From Comamonadaceae bacterium PBBC2 (lineage in GTDB: Bacteria; Pseudomonadota; Gammaproteobacteria; Burkholderiales; Burkholderiaceae_C): a DNA stretch of 64,000 bases. The notes beneath the pieces were generated by a model, which had not been told where the DNA came from, made no database searches, and saw only the letters and a program-made list of their open reading frames with translations. A program made the translations under genes and the position numbers. The stretch is from positions 1 to 64,000 of the forward strand of contig NKIO01000003.1 of NCBI GenBank assembly GCA_002255935.1, read 5' to 3'. Below are positions 8,876 to 18,090 of the stretch, one piece after another (the stretch's first letter is position 1; each line of letters starts with the position of its first letter).

Positions 8876-8908
8876 TTCGCACCTCAAAGAATGAAGTGCA
8901 TCATAACA

Positions 8909-8940
8909 ATAGATACTTATGAACTCCTAAAAGTATCTAT
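8909..8940. repeat. AT-rich perfect inverted repeat between apbC and the kinase gene
   Basis: Arms ATAGATACTT and AAGTATCTAT pair perfectly over 10 bp around a 12-base spacer. It lies 17 bases after the apbC stop and 33 bases before the kinase start. It could be a weak terminator for apbC or a dimeric-regulator operator in the kinase promoter. Its low GC content stands out locally. Confidence 0.55.
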
Positions 8941-8957
8941 TTCAACAAATACCCAAA

Positions 8958-10046
8958 TCAGGTGTCCTTGCTGATCTTGATACTGGGGAATTTGCTGGAA
9001 AAGTCCTTGGCCTTGGCCGCGATCTTGATGGCCACCTGGCGGGCCACCGCCTTGTAGATCTGGGCCACCTCGCCATCGGGGTCGGACACCACGGTGGGCT
9101 TGCCGGTGTCGGCCTGCAGGCGGATTTGCATGTTCAAGGGCAAGGCGCCCAGGTAATCAATGCCTTTGTCGGCGGCGTAACGCTTGCCACCGTCCTCGCC
9201 AAAGATGTGCTCCACATGGCCGCAGTTCGTGCACACGTGGACGGCCATGTTCTCGACCAGGCCCAAAATCGGCACGCCCACTTTTTCAAACATCTTGATG
9301 CCTTTTTTGGCATCCAACAGGGCGATGTCTTGCGGGGTCGTCACGATCACCGCACCGGTCATGGGCACACGCTGGGACAGGGTCAACTGGATGTCGCCGG
9401 TGCCGGGGGGCATGTCCACGATCAAATAGTCCAGGTCTTTCCAGTGGGTCTGGCGCAGCAACTGCTCCAGCGCCTGGGTGGCCATGGGGCCGCGCCAGAT
9501 CATGGCTTCGTCCTGGTCCACCAAAAAGCCGATCGACATGACCTGCACGCCGTAGTTTTCCATCGGCTCCATGGTCTGGCCGTCTTCGCTCTCAGGACGG
9601 CCTTCGATGCCCATCATCATGGGCTGGCTGGGGCCGTAGATGTCGGCGTCGAGCAAACCGACCTTGGCACCTTCGGCCGCCAGCGCCAGCGCCAGGTTGA
9701 CGGCGGTGGTGCTCTTGCCCACGCCGCCCTTGCCCGAGGCCACAGCCACAATGTTTTTGACCTGTGGCAACAGGGCCACGCCGCGCTGGGCCGCGTGGGC
9801 CACAATTTTGCTGGTCACATTGGCCGAGACGTTGCTCACACCGCTCACCGATTTGGCCGCCGCGATCAGCGCCTGGCGCAGGGCCGGGATCTGGCTCTTG
9901 GCGGGGTAGCCCAGTTCCACGTCAAAAGACACATCGCCGCCTTCGACGGCGAGGTTTTTCAAGGTTTTGGTGGAAACGAAGTCTTTGCCGGTGTTCGGAT
10001 CGATGACGGTTTGCAGGGCTTGCAGGAGTTGTTCGGTGGTGGCCAT
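8958..10046 (-). CDS. apbC: Iron-sulfur cluster carrier ATPase ApbC (Mrp/NBP35 family)
   Basis: ApbC/Mrp proteins are cytoplasmic P-loop ATPases that bind and hand over [4Fe-4S] clusters. The 362-residue protein has an N-terminal DUF59 (MIP18-like) domain (about 1-80), the deviant Walker [16 protein letters not shown], the switch [14 protein letters not shown], the ATPase segment VDMPPGTGD and the cluster-binding CTNCG near residue 265. I chose the ATG at 10046 (MATTEQLLQ); a TTG 8 codons upstream is possible. It is divergent from metG across a 98-bp gap, a common arrangement in betaproteobacteria. Confidence 0.95.
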   Translation of the reverse strand: MATTEQLLQALQTVIDPNTGKDFVSTKTLKNLAVEGGDVSFDVELGYPAKSQIPALRQALIAAAKSVSGVSNVSANVTSKIVAHAAQRGVALLPQVKNIVAVASGKGGVGKSTTAVNLALALAAEGAKVGLLDADIYGPSQPMMMGIEGRPESEDGQTMEPMENYGVQVMSIGFLVDQDEAMIWRGPMATQALEQLLRQTHWKDLDYLIVDMPPGTGDIQLTLSQRVPMTGAVIVTTPQDIALLDAKKGIKMFEKVGVPILGLVENMAVHVCTNCGHVEHIFGEDGGKRYAADKGIDYLGALPLNMQIRLQADTGKPTVVSDPDGEVAQIYKAVARQVAIKIAAKAKDFSSKFPSIKISKDT

Positions 10047-10144
10047 GTGGGGTTGATCAGTGCTTTTCAAGGATGGCAGGCAGTTTAACGATATGCGGGC
10101 CCTTAACCTCTAAAATCGAACATTCCCCTACAAGTTGTCCCACC

Positions 10145-12229
10145 ATGTCTGCCCCCAACGCGCCCCGTCAGCTTTTCGTCACCACTGCCTTGCCGTATGC
10201 CAACGGCAACTTCCACATCGGCCACATCATGGAGTACATCCAGGCCGACATCTGGGTGCGGTTCCAACGCATGATGGGCAGCCAGGTCAACTTTGTCGGC
10301 GCCGACGACACGCACGGCGCCCCCATCATGATCGCGGCCGAAAAGGCCGGCAAGACGCCCCAGCAGTTCGTGGCCGACATCGCGGCCGGCCGCAAGCCCT
10401 ATCTGGACGGCTTTCACATCGCTTTTGACAATTGGCACAGCACCGACGCGCCCGAAAACCACGAGCTGGCCCGCCAGATCTACCGTGACCTGCGCGACCG
10501 CGCCGATGGCTCCCTGATTGAAAGCCGCTCGATCGAACAGTTCTTTGACCCCGAAAAGAACATGTTCCTGCCCGACCGCTTCATCAAAGGCGAGTGCCCC
10601 AAGTGCCACGCCAAAGACCAGTACGGCGACAACTGCGAAGTCTGCGGCGCGGTTTACGCCCCCACCGACCTGATCAACCCGTTTTCGGCCCTGTCGGGTG
10701 CCAAGCCCGAGCTCAAAACCTCGGAGCACTTTTTCTTCAAACTGTCTGACCCGCGTTGCGTCGAGTTTTTGAGCAACTGGACGCAGGACGGCAAGCTGCA
10801 ACCGGAAGTGGCCAACAAGGTCAAAGAGTGGTTCAGCGTGCGCACCAACCCCGACGGCAGCACCAGCGACGGTTTGGGCGACTGGGACATTTCGCGCGAT
10901 GCGCCTTACTTTGGCATCGAGATCCCCGATGCGCCGGGCAAGTACTTTTATGTGTGGCTGGACGCGCCCGTGGGCTACCTGGCTTCGCTGAAAAACCTGC
11001 TTGACCAACGCGGCGAAGACTACGCCGCTTACATGGCCAACCCGAACTTGGAGCAGATCCACTTCATCGGCAAGGACATCGTCACCTTCCACACCTTGTT
11101 TTGGCCGGCCATGCTGCATTTCAGTGGCCGCAAGACGCCCGACAAGGTGAACGTGCACGGCTTCTTGACGGTGAACAACGGCGAGAAGATGAGCAAGAGC
11201 CGGGGCACCGGCCTGGACCCGCTCAAGTATTTGAGCCTGGGCATGAACCCCGAGTGGCTGCGCTACTACCTGGCGGCCAAGCTGTCGGGCCGCAACGAAG
11301 ACATCGACTTCAACGCCGAAGACTTCATGCTGCGCGTCAACAGCGACTTGATTGGCAAGTTCGTCAACATCGCTTCGCGCTCGGCCGGTTTCATCGCCAA
11401 GCGCTTTGAGGGCAAGTTGGGCGCCGTGAGCGCTGATGGCCAGGCCCTGTTGGACGCATTGCAAGCGGCGGCCCCCGGCATTGCCGCGCTTTACGAAGAG
11501 CGCGAGTACGGCAAAGCCCTGCGCGAAATCATGCTCTTGACCGACAAGGTCAACGCCTACGTGGACCAAAACAAGCCTTGGGAATTGTCCAAACAAGAAG
11601 GCCAAGAAGCGCGCTTGCACGATGTATGCACCGCTTGCATCGAAGCCTTCCGCCTGCTGACGCTGCAGCTCAAGCCCGTGTTGCCGGCCTTGGCGGCGCA
11701 GGTAGAGGCCTTCCTGAATGTGTCACCCTTCACTTTCGGCCAAGCCCAAGAACTGCTGGGTGCGGGTCACGCCATCAACGCCTACCAACACCTGATGCAA
11801 CGCGTCACCCCCGAACAACTCGAAGCCCTGTTCGAGCCACCGGCCGTGGTCGAAGAAAAGCGGATCCCCGGCGGCGAAGAGATCGCCCCGACCATCAGCA
11901 TCGACGACTTTGCCAAGGTGGACTTGCGCATTGCACAGATCGTCAACTGCGAACCCGTTGAAGGTTCGGTCAAGCTGCTGCGCCTGACGCTGGATGTGGG
12001 CGAAGGCCGCATGCGCAATGTGTTCAGTGGCATCGCCAGCATGTACCAACCCGAAGACCTGATCGGCAAACTCACCGTGATGGTGGCCAACTTGGCCCCG
12101 CGCAAGATGAAATTCGGCGTCAGTGAAGGTATGGTGTTGGCCGCCAGCCACGCCGACGAGAAAGCCGAGCCCGGCATCCACGTGCTGCACCCCTGGCCCG
12201 GCGCCAAGCCCGGCATGCGCATCCACTGA
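10145..12229 (+). CDS. metG: Methionyl-tRNA synthetase
   Basis: Charges tRNA-Met with methionine in the cytoplasm; essential. The 694-residue protein is full length for the long MetG class: HIGH at residues 24-27, the zinc-binding insertion with CPKC and CEVC (about 152-170), KMSKS at about 348-352, the anticodon-binding helical domain, and a C-terminal OB-fold tRNA-binding domain (about 585-694, [15 protein letters not shown]). The ATG at 10145 starts [20 protein letters not shown], the usual N-terminus. The SulP gene follows after 14 bases and may be cotranscribed. Confidence 0.98.
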   Translation: MSAPNAPRQLFVTTALPYANGNFHIGHIMEYIQADIWVRFQRMMGSQVNFVGADDTHGAPIMIAAEKAGKTPQQFVADIAAGRKPYLDGFHIAFDNWHSTDAPENHELARQIYRDLRDRADGSLIESRSIEQFFDPEKNMFLPDRFIKGECPKCHAKDQYGDNCEVCGAVYAPTDLINPFSALSGAKPELKTSEHFFFKLSDPRCVEFLSNWTQDGKLQPEVANKVKEWFSVRTNPDGSTSDGLGDWDISRDAPYFGIEIPDAPGKYFYVWLDAPVGYLASLKNLLDQRGEDYAAYMANPNLEQIHFIGKDIVTFHTLFWPAMLHFSGRKTPDKVNVHGFLTVNNGEKMSKSRGTGLDPLKYLSLGMNPEWLRYYLAAKLSGRNEDIDFNAEDFMLRVNSDLIGKFVNIASRSAGFIAKRFEGKLGAVSADGQALLDALQAAAPGIAALYEEREYGKALREIMLLTDKVNAYVDQNKPWELSKQEGQEARLHDVCTACIEAFRLLTLQLKPVLPALAAQVEAFLNVSPFTFGQAQELLGAGHAINAYQHLMQRVTPEQLEALFEPPAVVEEKRIPGGEEIAPTISIDDFAKVDLRIAQIVNCEPVEGSVKLLRLTLDVGEGRMRNVFSGIASMYQPEDLIGKLTVMVANLAPRKMKFGVSEGMVLAASHADEKAEPGIHVLHPWPGAKPGMRIH

Positions 12230-12243
12230 CCAAGGGGCTCTGC

Positions 12244-13923
12244 ATGAACTGGCTGCAAGCAACCCAAATTTTTCGCCCCCGTTTGCTCGACAGCCTGGTT
12301 GGCTACAACCGCCAAAAACTCACACAAGACATCGGCGCGGGCATCACCGTGGGGATTGTGGCCTTGCCCCTGGCCATGGCCTTTGCCATCGCTTCGGGAC
12401 TCAAGCCCGAGGCCGGTTTGTTCACCGCCATCATCGCGGGCTTCTTGATCTCGGCGCTGGGCGGCAGCAAGGTGCAGATCGGCGGCCCAGCGGGCGCTTT
12501 CATCGTCATCGTCTATGGCATTTTGGAGCGCTACGGCCTGGCCAACCTGATCCTGGCCACGGCCATGTCGGGCGTGGTGCTGTTCTTGATGGGCTTGTTC
12601 CGCTTGGGCACGCTGATCCGTTTCATCCCGGTGGCGGTGGTGATTGGCTTTACCAACGGCATCGCGGTGCTGATCATGCTCTCGCAGGTCAAGGACTTTT
12701 TGGGCCTGCCCGTCAAAGCCATGCCGGCTGACTTTTTTGGCATGCTGAGCACACTGCACAGCCACCTGAACCAAACCAATCTGGCCGCCTTGCTGGTGGC
12801 GCTGGGCTCGCTGTCCTTGTTGGTGGGCTGGATGCGGCTGGGCCGCCGCCTGCTGGAAACGCCCTACCAATGGATCAGCACCATCCCCGGCTCCATCATC
12901 GCCTTGGTGTTTGCCACGGCGGCCACCACCGGCCTGTCTTTACCGGTGGACACCATTGGCAGCAAATTTGGCGGCATCCCGGCCACTTTGCCCATGTTCC
13001 ATTGGCCCGAGTTCAGCTGGGACAGCGCCCGCTTTTTGATCATGCCCACCCTCACCCTGGCCTTGCTGGGGGCCATCGAGTCGCTGCTGTGCGCCCGCAT
13101 TGCCGACAGCATGGCCGACGACCGCCACAACCCCAACCAGGAGTTGATGGCCCAAGGCATTGCCAACTTCGTGACGCCCTTTTTTGGCGGCATGCCCGCC
13201 ACCGGCACGATCGCCCGCACGGTGACCAACATCAAAAGCGGCGGCATCAGCCCTATTGCGGGCATGGTGCATGCGCTCACGCTGCTGGGCGTGGTGCTGG
13301 TGGCCGCGCCCCTGGCCGGACACATTCCGCTGCCAGCGCTGGCGGCCATCTTGATGTTTGTGGCCTGGAACATGGGCGAATGGCGCGAATTTTGGTTGCT
13401 GCGCCAGTACCGCACGCCCTACCGGATCACGCTGTTGGCGGTGTTTTTCCTCACCGTGGTGTTTGACCTGACGGTGGCTGTTGAGGTCGGTCTGGTGGCC
13501 GCATGCCTGACTTTCATCTACCGCATCTCGAGTTTGAGCCGCAGCGAAGCCGTCACCGCAGCAGAACACCCGGGCATGGCCGGACAAGAAGCGCGCATCC
13601 AGGCCTGGCGTTTGTATGGCGCCTTGTTTTTTGGGGCGGTCAAGTTGATCGAAGAGATCGAAGACAAGCTCCACACCCCGGTGCTGGTGATCGATCTGAA
13701 AAACGTGATCTATGTGGACTCTTCGGGGGCCGATGCCCTGATGAACCTGATCCACACCTGCCGCAAGAAAAACGTCCAGCTCATCGTGTGTGGCCTGCTG
13801 CACCAGCCGCTGGACATTGCGCGGCGCTCGGGCCTGATCGAGCACCTGGACGGTCAACTGGAAGCCGACTTGCCCTCCGGCATGGGCCGCGCCGTCAGCC
13901 TGGCGAACCAGCTGGACCGGTAA
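12244..13923 (+). CDS. SulP-family inorganic anion transporter
   Basis: A 559-residue inner-membrane carrier of the SulP/SLC26 family, which moves sulfate, bicarbonate or other anions. The N-terminal signature runs AGITVGIVALPLAMAFAIASG and GGSKVQIGGPAGAF, about 10-12 hydrophobic helices follow, and residues about 440-545 form a cytoplasmic STAS domain with VDSSGADALMNL. There is no carbonic anhydrase or sulfate assimilation gene beside it, so sulfate versus bicarbonate cannot be decided. It begins 14 bases after metG, suggesting readthrough from the metG promoter. Confidence 0.9.
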   Translation: MNWLQATQIFRPRLLDSLVGYNRQKLTQDIGAGITVGIVALPLAMAFAIASGLKPEAGLFTAIIAGFLISALGGSKVQIGGPAGAFIVIVYGILERYGLANLILATAMSGVVLFLMGLFRLGTLIRFIPVAVVIGFTNGIAVLIMLSQVKDFLGLPVKAMPADFFGMLSTLHSHLNQTNLAALLVALGSLSLLVGWMRLGRRLLETPYQWISTIPGSIIALVFATAATTGLSLPVDTIGSKFGGIPATLPMFHWPEFSWDSARFLIMPTLTLALLGAIESLLCARIADSMADDRHNPNQELMAQGIANFVTPFFGGMPATGTIARTVTNIKSGGISPIAGMVHALTLLGVVLVAAPLAGHIPLPALAAILMFVAWNMGEWREFWLLRQYRTPYRITLLAVFFLTVVFDLTVAVEVGLVAACLTFIYRISSLSRSEAVTAAEHPGMAGQEARIQAWRLYGALFFGAVKLIEEIEDKLHTPVLVIDLKNVIYVDSSGADALMNLIHTCRKKNVQLIVCGLLHQPLDIARRSGLIEHLDGQLEADLPSGMGRAVSLANQLDR

Positions 13924-13989
13924 AATGGCCACCACCCGGTCTGCCAGGCCCTGCCCTGAAGACCTTTTGCATTCACAGAAAAAAACACC

Positions 13990-14193
13990 ATGTCCATTTT
14001 CCGCCGCCCCGACTACCAGTCTGACACCACCCAGTTCATCAACCAGCTCAAGACCCAACGCCCCGAGCTGGACGCGCAGCAACAAGAAGGCCGCGCCCTG
14101 CTGTGGGACAAGCAACTGAGCCGCGACGAGCAGAAAGCCTTCAAGGCTGGCCGCGTGGCACAAAAACCCTACGTTTACCAAAACCAAGCCTGA
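13990..14193 (+). CDS. DUF3460 family protein
   Basis: A 67-residue charged, soluble protein starting MSIFRRPDYQSDTTQFINQL. The pattern, with the central DAQQQEGRALLWDK and C-terminal RVAQKPYVYQ, is that of the DUF3460 family found in Burkholderiales, usually just before scpA or panC as here. Its function is unknown; the conserved position beside a chromosome segregation gene is the only clue. No membrane segment or cysteine is present. Confidence 0.85.
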   Translation: MSIFRRPDYQSDTTQFINQLKTQRPELDAQQQEGRALLWDKQLSRDEQKAFKAGRVAQKPYVYQNQA

Positions 14194-14213
14194 GCCGCAC
14201 CCGCGCATCGACC

Positions 14214-15065
14214 ATGAGCACCGAGCCCACCGAGCTGCCGCCCGCACTGGAGAGCGCCCCCGCGCCCATGCCGCAGGTGGTGGACCAAGTGGCTTTGGCC
14301 CGCCTGTATGGTGAGCCCTTGTTTTCGATGCCCACCGACCTGTACATCCCACCGGATGCGCTGGAGGTGTTTTTGGAGGCCTTCGAGGGGCCTTTGGACT
14401 TGCTGCTGTATTTGATCCGCAAGCAAAACTTCAACATCCTCGACATCCCCATGGCCGCGGTCACCCGCCAGTACCTGAGCTATGTCGATGAAATCCGCCA
14501 GCACAACCTAGAGCTGGCCGCCGAATACCTGCTGATGGCCGCCATGCTGATCGAGATCAAATCGCGCATGTTGTTGCCCCCCAAAAAAGTGGCCGAAGGC
14601 GAAGAAGCCGAAGACCCTCGGGCCGAACTGGTGCGCCGCCTGCTGGAATACGAGCAGATGAAACTCGCCTCGATGCAGCTCAACCAGATCCCGCACTACG
14701 GGCGCGACTTCATCAAGGCTGAGGTCTACATCGAGCAAAGCCTGCAACCGCGCTTTCCCGATGTGAACCTCGACGAGCTGCAATCGGCCTGGCGCGACAT
14801 CATCAAACGCGCCAAGCTGATCCAGCACCACAAGATCAGCCGCGAAGAGCTCAGCGTGCGCGAGCACATGAGCATCGTGCTCAAGCACCTGCAAGGCCGC
14901 AAGTTTGTGGAGTTTGAACACCTGTTTGACCCCACCTTGGGCGTGCCGGTGCTGGTGGTGACCTTCATTGCCCTGTTGGAGCTGGCCAAAGAAACCCTGA
15001 TCGAGATCACCCAGGCCGAAGCCTTTGCGCCGATCTACGTGCGGCTGGCCTACACGCCCAGCTGA
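14214..15065 (+). CDS. scpA: Segregation and condensation protein A (ScpA)
   Basis: ScpA is the kleisin subunit of the SMC-ScpAB condensin that compacts and separates chromosomes. The 283-residue product has a betaproteobacterial N-terminal extension (about 1-45) and then the kleisin start LEVFLEAFEGPLDLLLYLIRKQNFNI with the helical EYLLMAAMLIEIKSRMLLP. The C-terminal winged helix covers about 215-280. The ATG at 14214 follows the DUF3460 stop by 20 bases. scpB is not in the window. Confidence 0.94.
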   Translation: MSTEPTELPPALESAPAPMPQVVDQVALARLYGEPLFSMPTDLYIPPDALEVFLEAFEGPLDLLLYLIRKQNFNILDIPMAAVTRQYLSYVDEIRQHNLELAAEYLLMAAMLIEIKSRMLLPPKKVAEGEEAEDPRAELVRRLLEYEQMKLASMQLNQIPHYGRDFIKAEVYIEQSLQPRFPDVNLDELQSAWRDIIKRAKLIQHHKISREELSVREHMSIVLKHLQGRKFVEFEHLFDPTLGVPVLVVTFIALLELAKETLIEITQAEAFAPIYVRLAYTPS

Positions 15066-15116
15066 GCAAAAAGTCATGAACCCTCAAGGCATCGCCCCTG
15101 CAAGGCGCTGAAGCCT

Positions 15117-15148
15117 CAGCCCATCCGAGAGCGGTCTCCGATGGGCTG
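15117..15148. terminator. Hairpin between convergent scpA and quinone oxidoreductase
   Basis: CAGCCCATC pairs with GATGGGCTG around a 14-base spacer that itself has GAGA/TCTC pairing. It lies between the converging scpA and oxidoreductase genes. Neither side has a long T run, so it may be an attenuated or Rho-assisted terminator. Confidence 0.45.
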
Positions 15149-15156
15149 GCCGGATC

Positions 15157-16140
15157 TTACAAAGTGATGATGGTGCAACCCGTGGTTTTGCGGGCTTCAA
15201 GCGCGATGTGTGAGTCTTGGATTTGGGCCAAGGGGAAGGTCTGGTCGATGTGGATCTTGACCTTGCCACTGGTCACAGCTTCAAACAAATCGTCGGCCAT
15301 CTCTTGCGTGCTTTCGCGCGTGGTGATGTGGCTGAACAAGGTCTGGCGCGTGACATAGATGGAACCCTTGGGGCCCAAGATGCCGGGCGCAAAAGGCGCC
15401 ACAGGGCCAGAGGCGTTGCCAAAGCTGGCCATCAGGCCAAAGGGGGCCAGGCAGTCGAGCGACTTGTCCCAGGTGTCTTTGCCCACCGAGTCGTACACGA
15501 CTTTGACGCCCTTGCCGCCGGTGATCTCTTTGACTTTGGCCTGGAAATCGTCGGTTGAATAGTTGATGCAGAACTCGGCGCCATTGGCCTTGGCCAAGTC
15601 GCACTTCGCGTCGCTGCCTGCGGTGCCAATCAGGCGCAGACCCAGCGCCTTGGCCCACTGGCTGGCGATCAGGCCCACACCACCGGCTGCAGCGTGGAAC
15701 AAGACAAAGTCACCGGCTTGGAGGCCGCCTTGGGGCAAGGTGCGCTTGAGCAGGTATTGGGCGGTCAGGCCCTTGAGCATCATGGCTGCGCCGGTCTCAA
15801 ACGAGATCGCATCGGGCAATTTGCACACGCACTTGGCGGGCATCACACGCACTTCGCAATAGCTGCCGGGCGGCTGGCTGGCATAGGCTGCGCGGTCGCC
15901 GACCTGGAGGTGCGTCACGCCCTCGCCCACGGCCTCGACCACGCCCGAGGCTTCCATGCCCAGCTTAAGGGGCATGGGCAGCTGGTACAGACCGCTGCGC
16001 TGGTACACATCGATGAAGTTCAGGCCAATGGCCTTGTGGCGGATGCGGATCTCGCCAGGGCCGGGTTCGCCGACGCTGACGTCGACCAATTTCATGACTT
16101 CGGGACCACCGTGTTGGTCGATCTGGACTGCAATGCTCAT
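15157..16140 (-). CDS. NADPH:quinone oxidoreductase (QOR, zinc-free MDR family)
   Basis: A 327-residue member of the medium-chain dehydrogenase/reductase superfamily that reduces quinones with NADPH. It shows the GroES-like start MSIAVQIDQHGGPEVMKLVD, the QOR signature GLNFIDVYQRSGLY, and the nucleotide loop FHAAAGGVGLIASQWAKALG. The structural-zinc cysteine cluster of alcohol dehydrogenases is absent. AGGAGC lies before the ATG at 16140; the longer frame upstream lacks a better start. It stands alone, facing scpA, and is divergent from the EamA gene. Confidence 0.9.
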   Translation of the reverse strand: MSIAVQIDQHGGPEVMKLVDVSVGEPGPGEIRIRHKAIGLNFIDVYQRSGLYQLPMPLKLGMEASGVVEAVGEGVTHLQVGDRAAYASQPPGSYCEVRVMPAKCVCKLPDAISFETGAAMMLKGLTAQYLLKRTLPQGGLQAGDFVLFHAAAGGVGLIASQWAKALGLRLIGTAGSDAKCDLAKANGAEFCINYSTDDFQAKVKEITGGKGVKVVYDSVGKDTWDKSLDCLAPFGLMASFGNASGPVAPFAPGILGPKGSIYVTRQTLFSHITTRESTQEMADDLFEAVTSGKVKIHIDQTFPLAQIQDSHIALEARKTTGCTIITL

Positions 16141-16263
16141 GGAATGCTCCTGAATGGGTAAATCAAGCGATGTGAGACTGTGCCACGAATTACCCAGGCC
16201 TGCAGAGCGGTCTGGACAGCTTGGCGACAGAGGGGAAACCCGAATCCCGATACAGTCGACCGC

Positions 16264-17163
16264 ATGTCTCAAAAACTCTCTCCGGTCACCGCCATGCTGC
16301 TGACCGTGCCGCCGCTCATGTGGGCGGGCAATGCCGTGGTCGGGCGCATGGTCACCGAACTGGTGCCGCCCATCACGTTGAACTTCTTGCGCTGGCTGGT
16401 CGCTTTTTTCATCTTGCTGCCCCTGGCTTGGCGCGTGTTGCGACCCAGCAGCGGCCTGTGGTCACACTGGCGGCGCTTTGGCCTGCTGAGCCTGCTGGGC
16501 GTGGGCTGCTACAACGCGCTGCAATACCTGGCGCTGCAAACCTCTACCCCACTGAACGTGACACTGGTGGCCGCCAGTGGCCCTTTCTGGATGCTCATCA
16601 TTGGCGCACTGTTTTTCAAGGCCCCCGTGCGGCGCATGCAATTGCTGGGCTCCTTGCTGTCCATCAGCGGCGCGCTGGTGGTGCTCTCGCGCGGCGATTG
16701 GTCCGAATTGCTGGCGGTGCGCCTGGTGGCGGGTGACCTGTTCATCTTGCTGGCCACGGCCTGCTGGGCGTTTTACAGCTGGCTGCTGAGCCGCCGCGAC
16801 GAGCCCGACGCCATCCGCAACGACTGGGCCGCCTTCTTGATGGGCCAGGTGGTGTTTGGCCTGGGCTGGTCGGGTTTGTTTTCGGGGCTGGAGTGGTCCT
16901 TGACCGACGCGCACATCACTTGGGGCTTGCCACTGATCGCCACGCTGGCCTTTGTGGCCGTGGGCCCGGCCGTGCTGGCCTACCGCTGCTGGGGCCTGGG
17001 CATCCAACAAGCAGGCCCCGCCATGGCCGGATTCTTTGGCAACCTCACCCCCCTGTTTGCCGCCATCTTGTCGGCGGCGTTTTTGGGTGAATTGCCGCAC
17101 CCTTACCACGTGGCGGCGTTTGCGCTGATTGTGGGCGGGATTGTGGTGTCGGCTAGGCATTGA
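16264..17163 (+). CDS. EamA/DMT-superfamily permease
   Basis: A 299-residue inner-membrane protein with ten hydrophobic helices in two EamA repeats, typical of drug/metabolite exporters. It begins MSQKLSPVTAMLLTVPPLMWAGNAVVGRMV, and the second repeat ends in AGPAMAGFFGNLTPLFAAIL. The substrate is unknown. A decayed copy of its segment VLAYRCWGLGIQQAG..FFG is found about 4.7 kb away at 21680-21759, so a paralogue once stood there. The start at 16264 was chosen because it gives the canonical first helix. Confidence 0.88.
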   Translation: MSQKLSPVTAMLLTVPPLMWAGNAVVGRMVTELVPPITLNFLRWLVAFFILLPLAWRVLRPSSGLWSHWRRFGLLSLLGVGCYNALQYLALQTSTPLNVTLVAASGPFWMLIIGALFFKAPVRRMQLLGSLLSISGALVVLSRGDWSELLAVRLVAGDLFILLATACWAFYSWLLSRRDEPDAIRNDWAAFLMGQVVFGLGWSGLFSGLEWSLTDAHITWGLPLIATLAFVAVGPAVLAYRCWGLGIQQAGPAMAGFFGNLTPLFAAILSAAFLGELPHPYHVAAFALIVGGIVVSARH

Positions 17164-17238
17164 GACGGCAGGGTTTCCACATGGGCGATACGCCTTGCGC
17201 CCGTGCGTGGGTCCATGTATTGAACCCGCAAGCCTCCA

Positions 17239-17934
17239 TCAAGGCCGGAGCAACACAATGTTCCGATAACCCAGGCGGATCAAGCCCTTGTCTTGAAAAC
17301 GCCTCAACTGTTGGTTGACCCTTTGCCGCGATGCCATGACCGCTTGCGCCAAATCGGCTTGACTGACGCGCAGTTGCAGGCCTTCGGGGACTTGCACACT
17401 GTTGAATTTTGCGATGCGCTCCAAGGTGGCCCACACCCTTTTCTCGAGGGTGGGCATCACCTGATCGGCCAAGGTGTCAAACAACTGGTTGATGCGCAAT
17501 CCCAAGATGCGCAACAGATCCACCGCGACCGAGGCATCTTGGCTGATGAGCTCCAACAGCTTGGCGCGTTCGATCTGTAGGACTTGACTGGGCACCGCCG
17601 CCACCAAATCGGCGGGGTAGGTGGTCTTGGCAAAAACCGAACTTAAACCCGAAATTTCACCCGGCAACATCCAGCGCAAGAGTTGCTCCTCACCGTCTTG
17701 AGTGGTCACACTGACACGCATTCGGCCCTTGAGCACCAACAAGGCCACCGAAATGGACTGTCCGCGACTGAGAACGACCTGACCCGTTTGCCAATGACGC
17801 GTCACGCCAATTTTCAGCAAAGCCTCAGCAACTTGGGGTGACAAAGCGGCGTTCTCGGCCCATGACTGGGACAAAGCCATCACATCGATGTTCTTGAGGA
17901 AGGAGCCGCGAAGTCCAGTGGGTGCTGATTTCAT
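17239..17934 (-). CDS. Crp/Fnr-family transcriptional regulator
   Basis: A 231-residue regulator with an N-terminal cyclic-nucleotide-binding-like beta-barrel (about 35-140) and a C-terminal winged helix containing VSQADLAQAVMASRQRVNQQL (about 187-207). It has no cysteines, so it cannot hold the FNR iron-sulfur cluster; the effector is unknown. It is divergent from the ABC transporter/dioxygenase operon, and the shared 156-bp gap contains a 22-bp inverted repeat of the kind this family binds. Control of that operon, and of itself, is therefore likely. The ATG at 17934 gives a normal-length protein. Confidence 0.9.
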   Translation of the reverse strand: MKSAPTGLRGSFLKNIDVMALSQSWAENAALSPQVAEALLKIGVTRHWQTGQVVLSRGQSISVALLVLKGRMRVSVTTQDGEEQLLRWMLPGEISGLSSVFAKTTYPADLVAAVPSQVLQIERAKLLELISQDASVAVDLLRILGLRINQLFDTLADQVMPTLEKRVWATLERIAKFNSVQVPEGLQLRVSQADLAQAVMASRQRVNQQLRRFQDKGLIRLGYRNIVLLRP

Positions 17935-17995
17935 GAAACGTGAAACAGAGGCAGTGTGAGATCGAACAGGATGGCATTTTGAGTGCTATCCCTTA

Positions 17996-18017
17996 AATTG
18001 TCACTCGGGTAACAATT
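17996..18017. promoter_or_regulatory. Probable operator of the Crp/Fnr-family regulator
   Basis: An inverted repeat AATTGTCAC-N4-GTAACAATT with one mismatch per arm, 61 bases from the regulator start and 73 bases before the binding-protein start. The size and TTGT..ACAA arms fit a Crp/Fnr-type dimer site. It is the only strong dyad I see in the gap. Confidence 0.6.
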
Positions 18018-18090
18018 GAGCACTCCGTTGCGTTTTCAAATGAGGTCGACTTGACCCCGATCAAGGATCAGCCCTTTCATTGGAAACGAC

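Noticed and set aside
17239-17934. Reading the Crp/Fnr-family regulator as an oxygen-sensing FNR
   Set aside because: It contains no cysteine at all, so no iron-sulfur cluster can be held.
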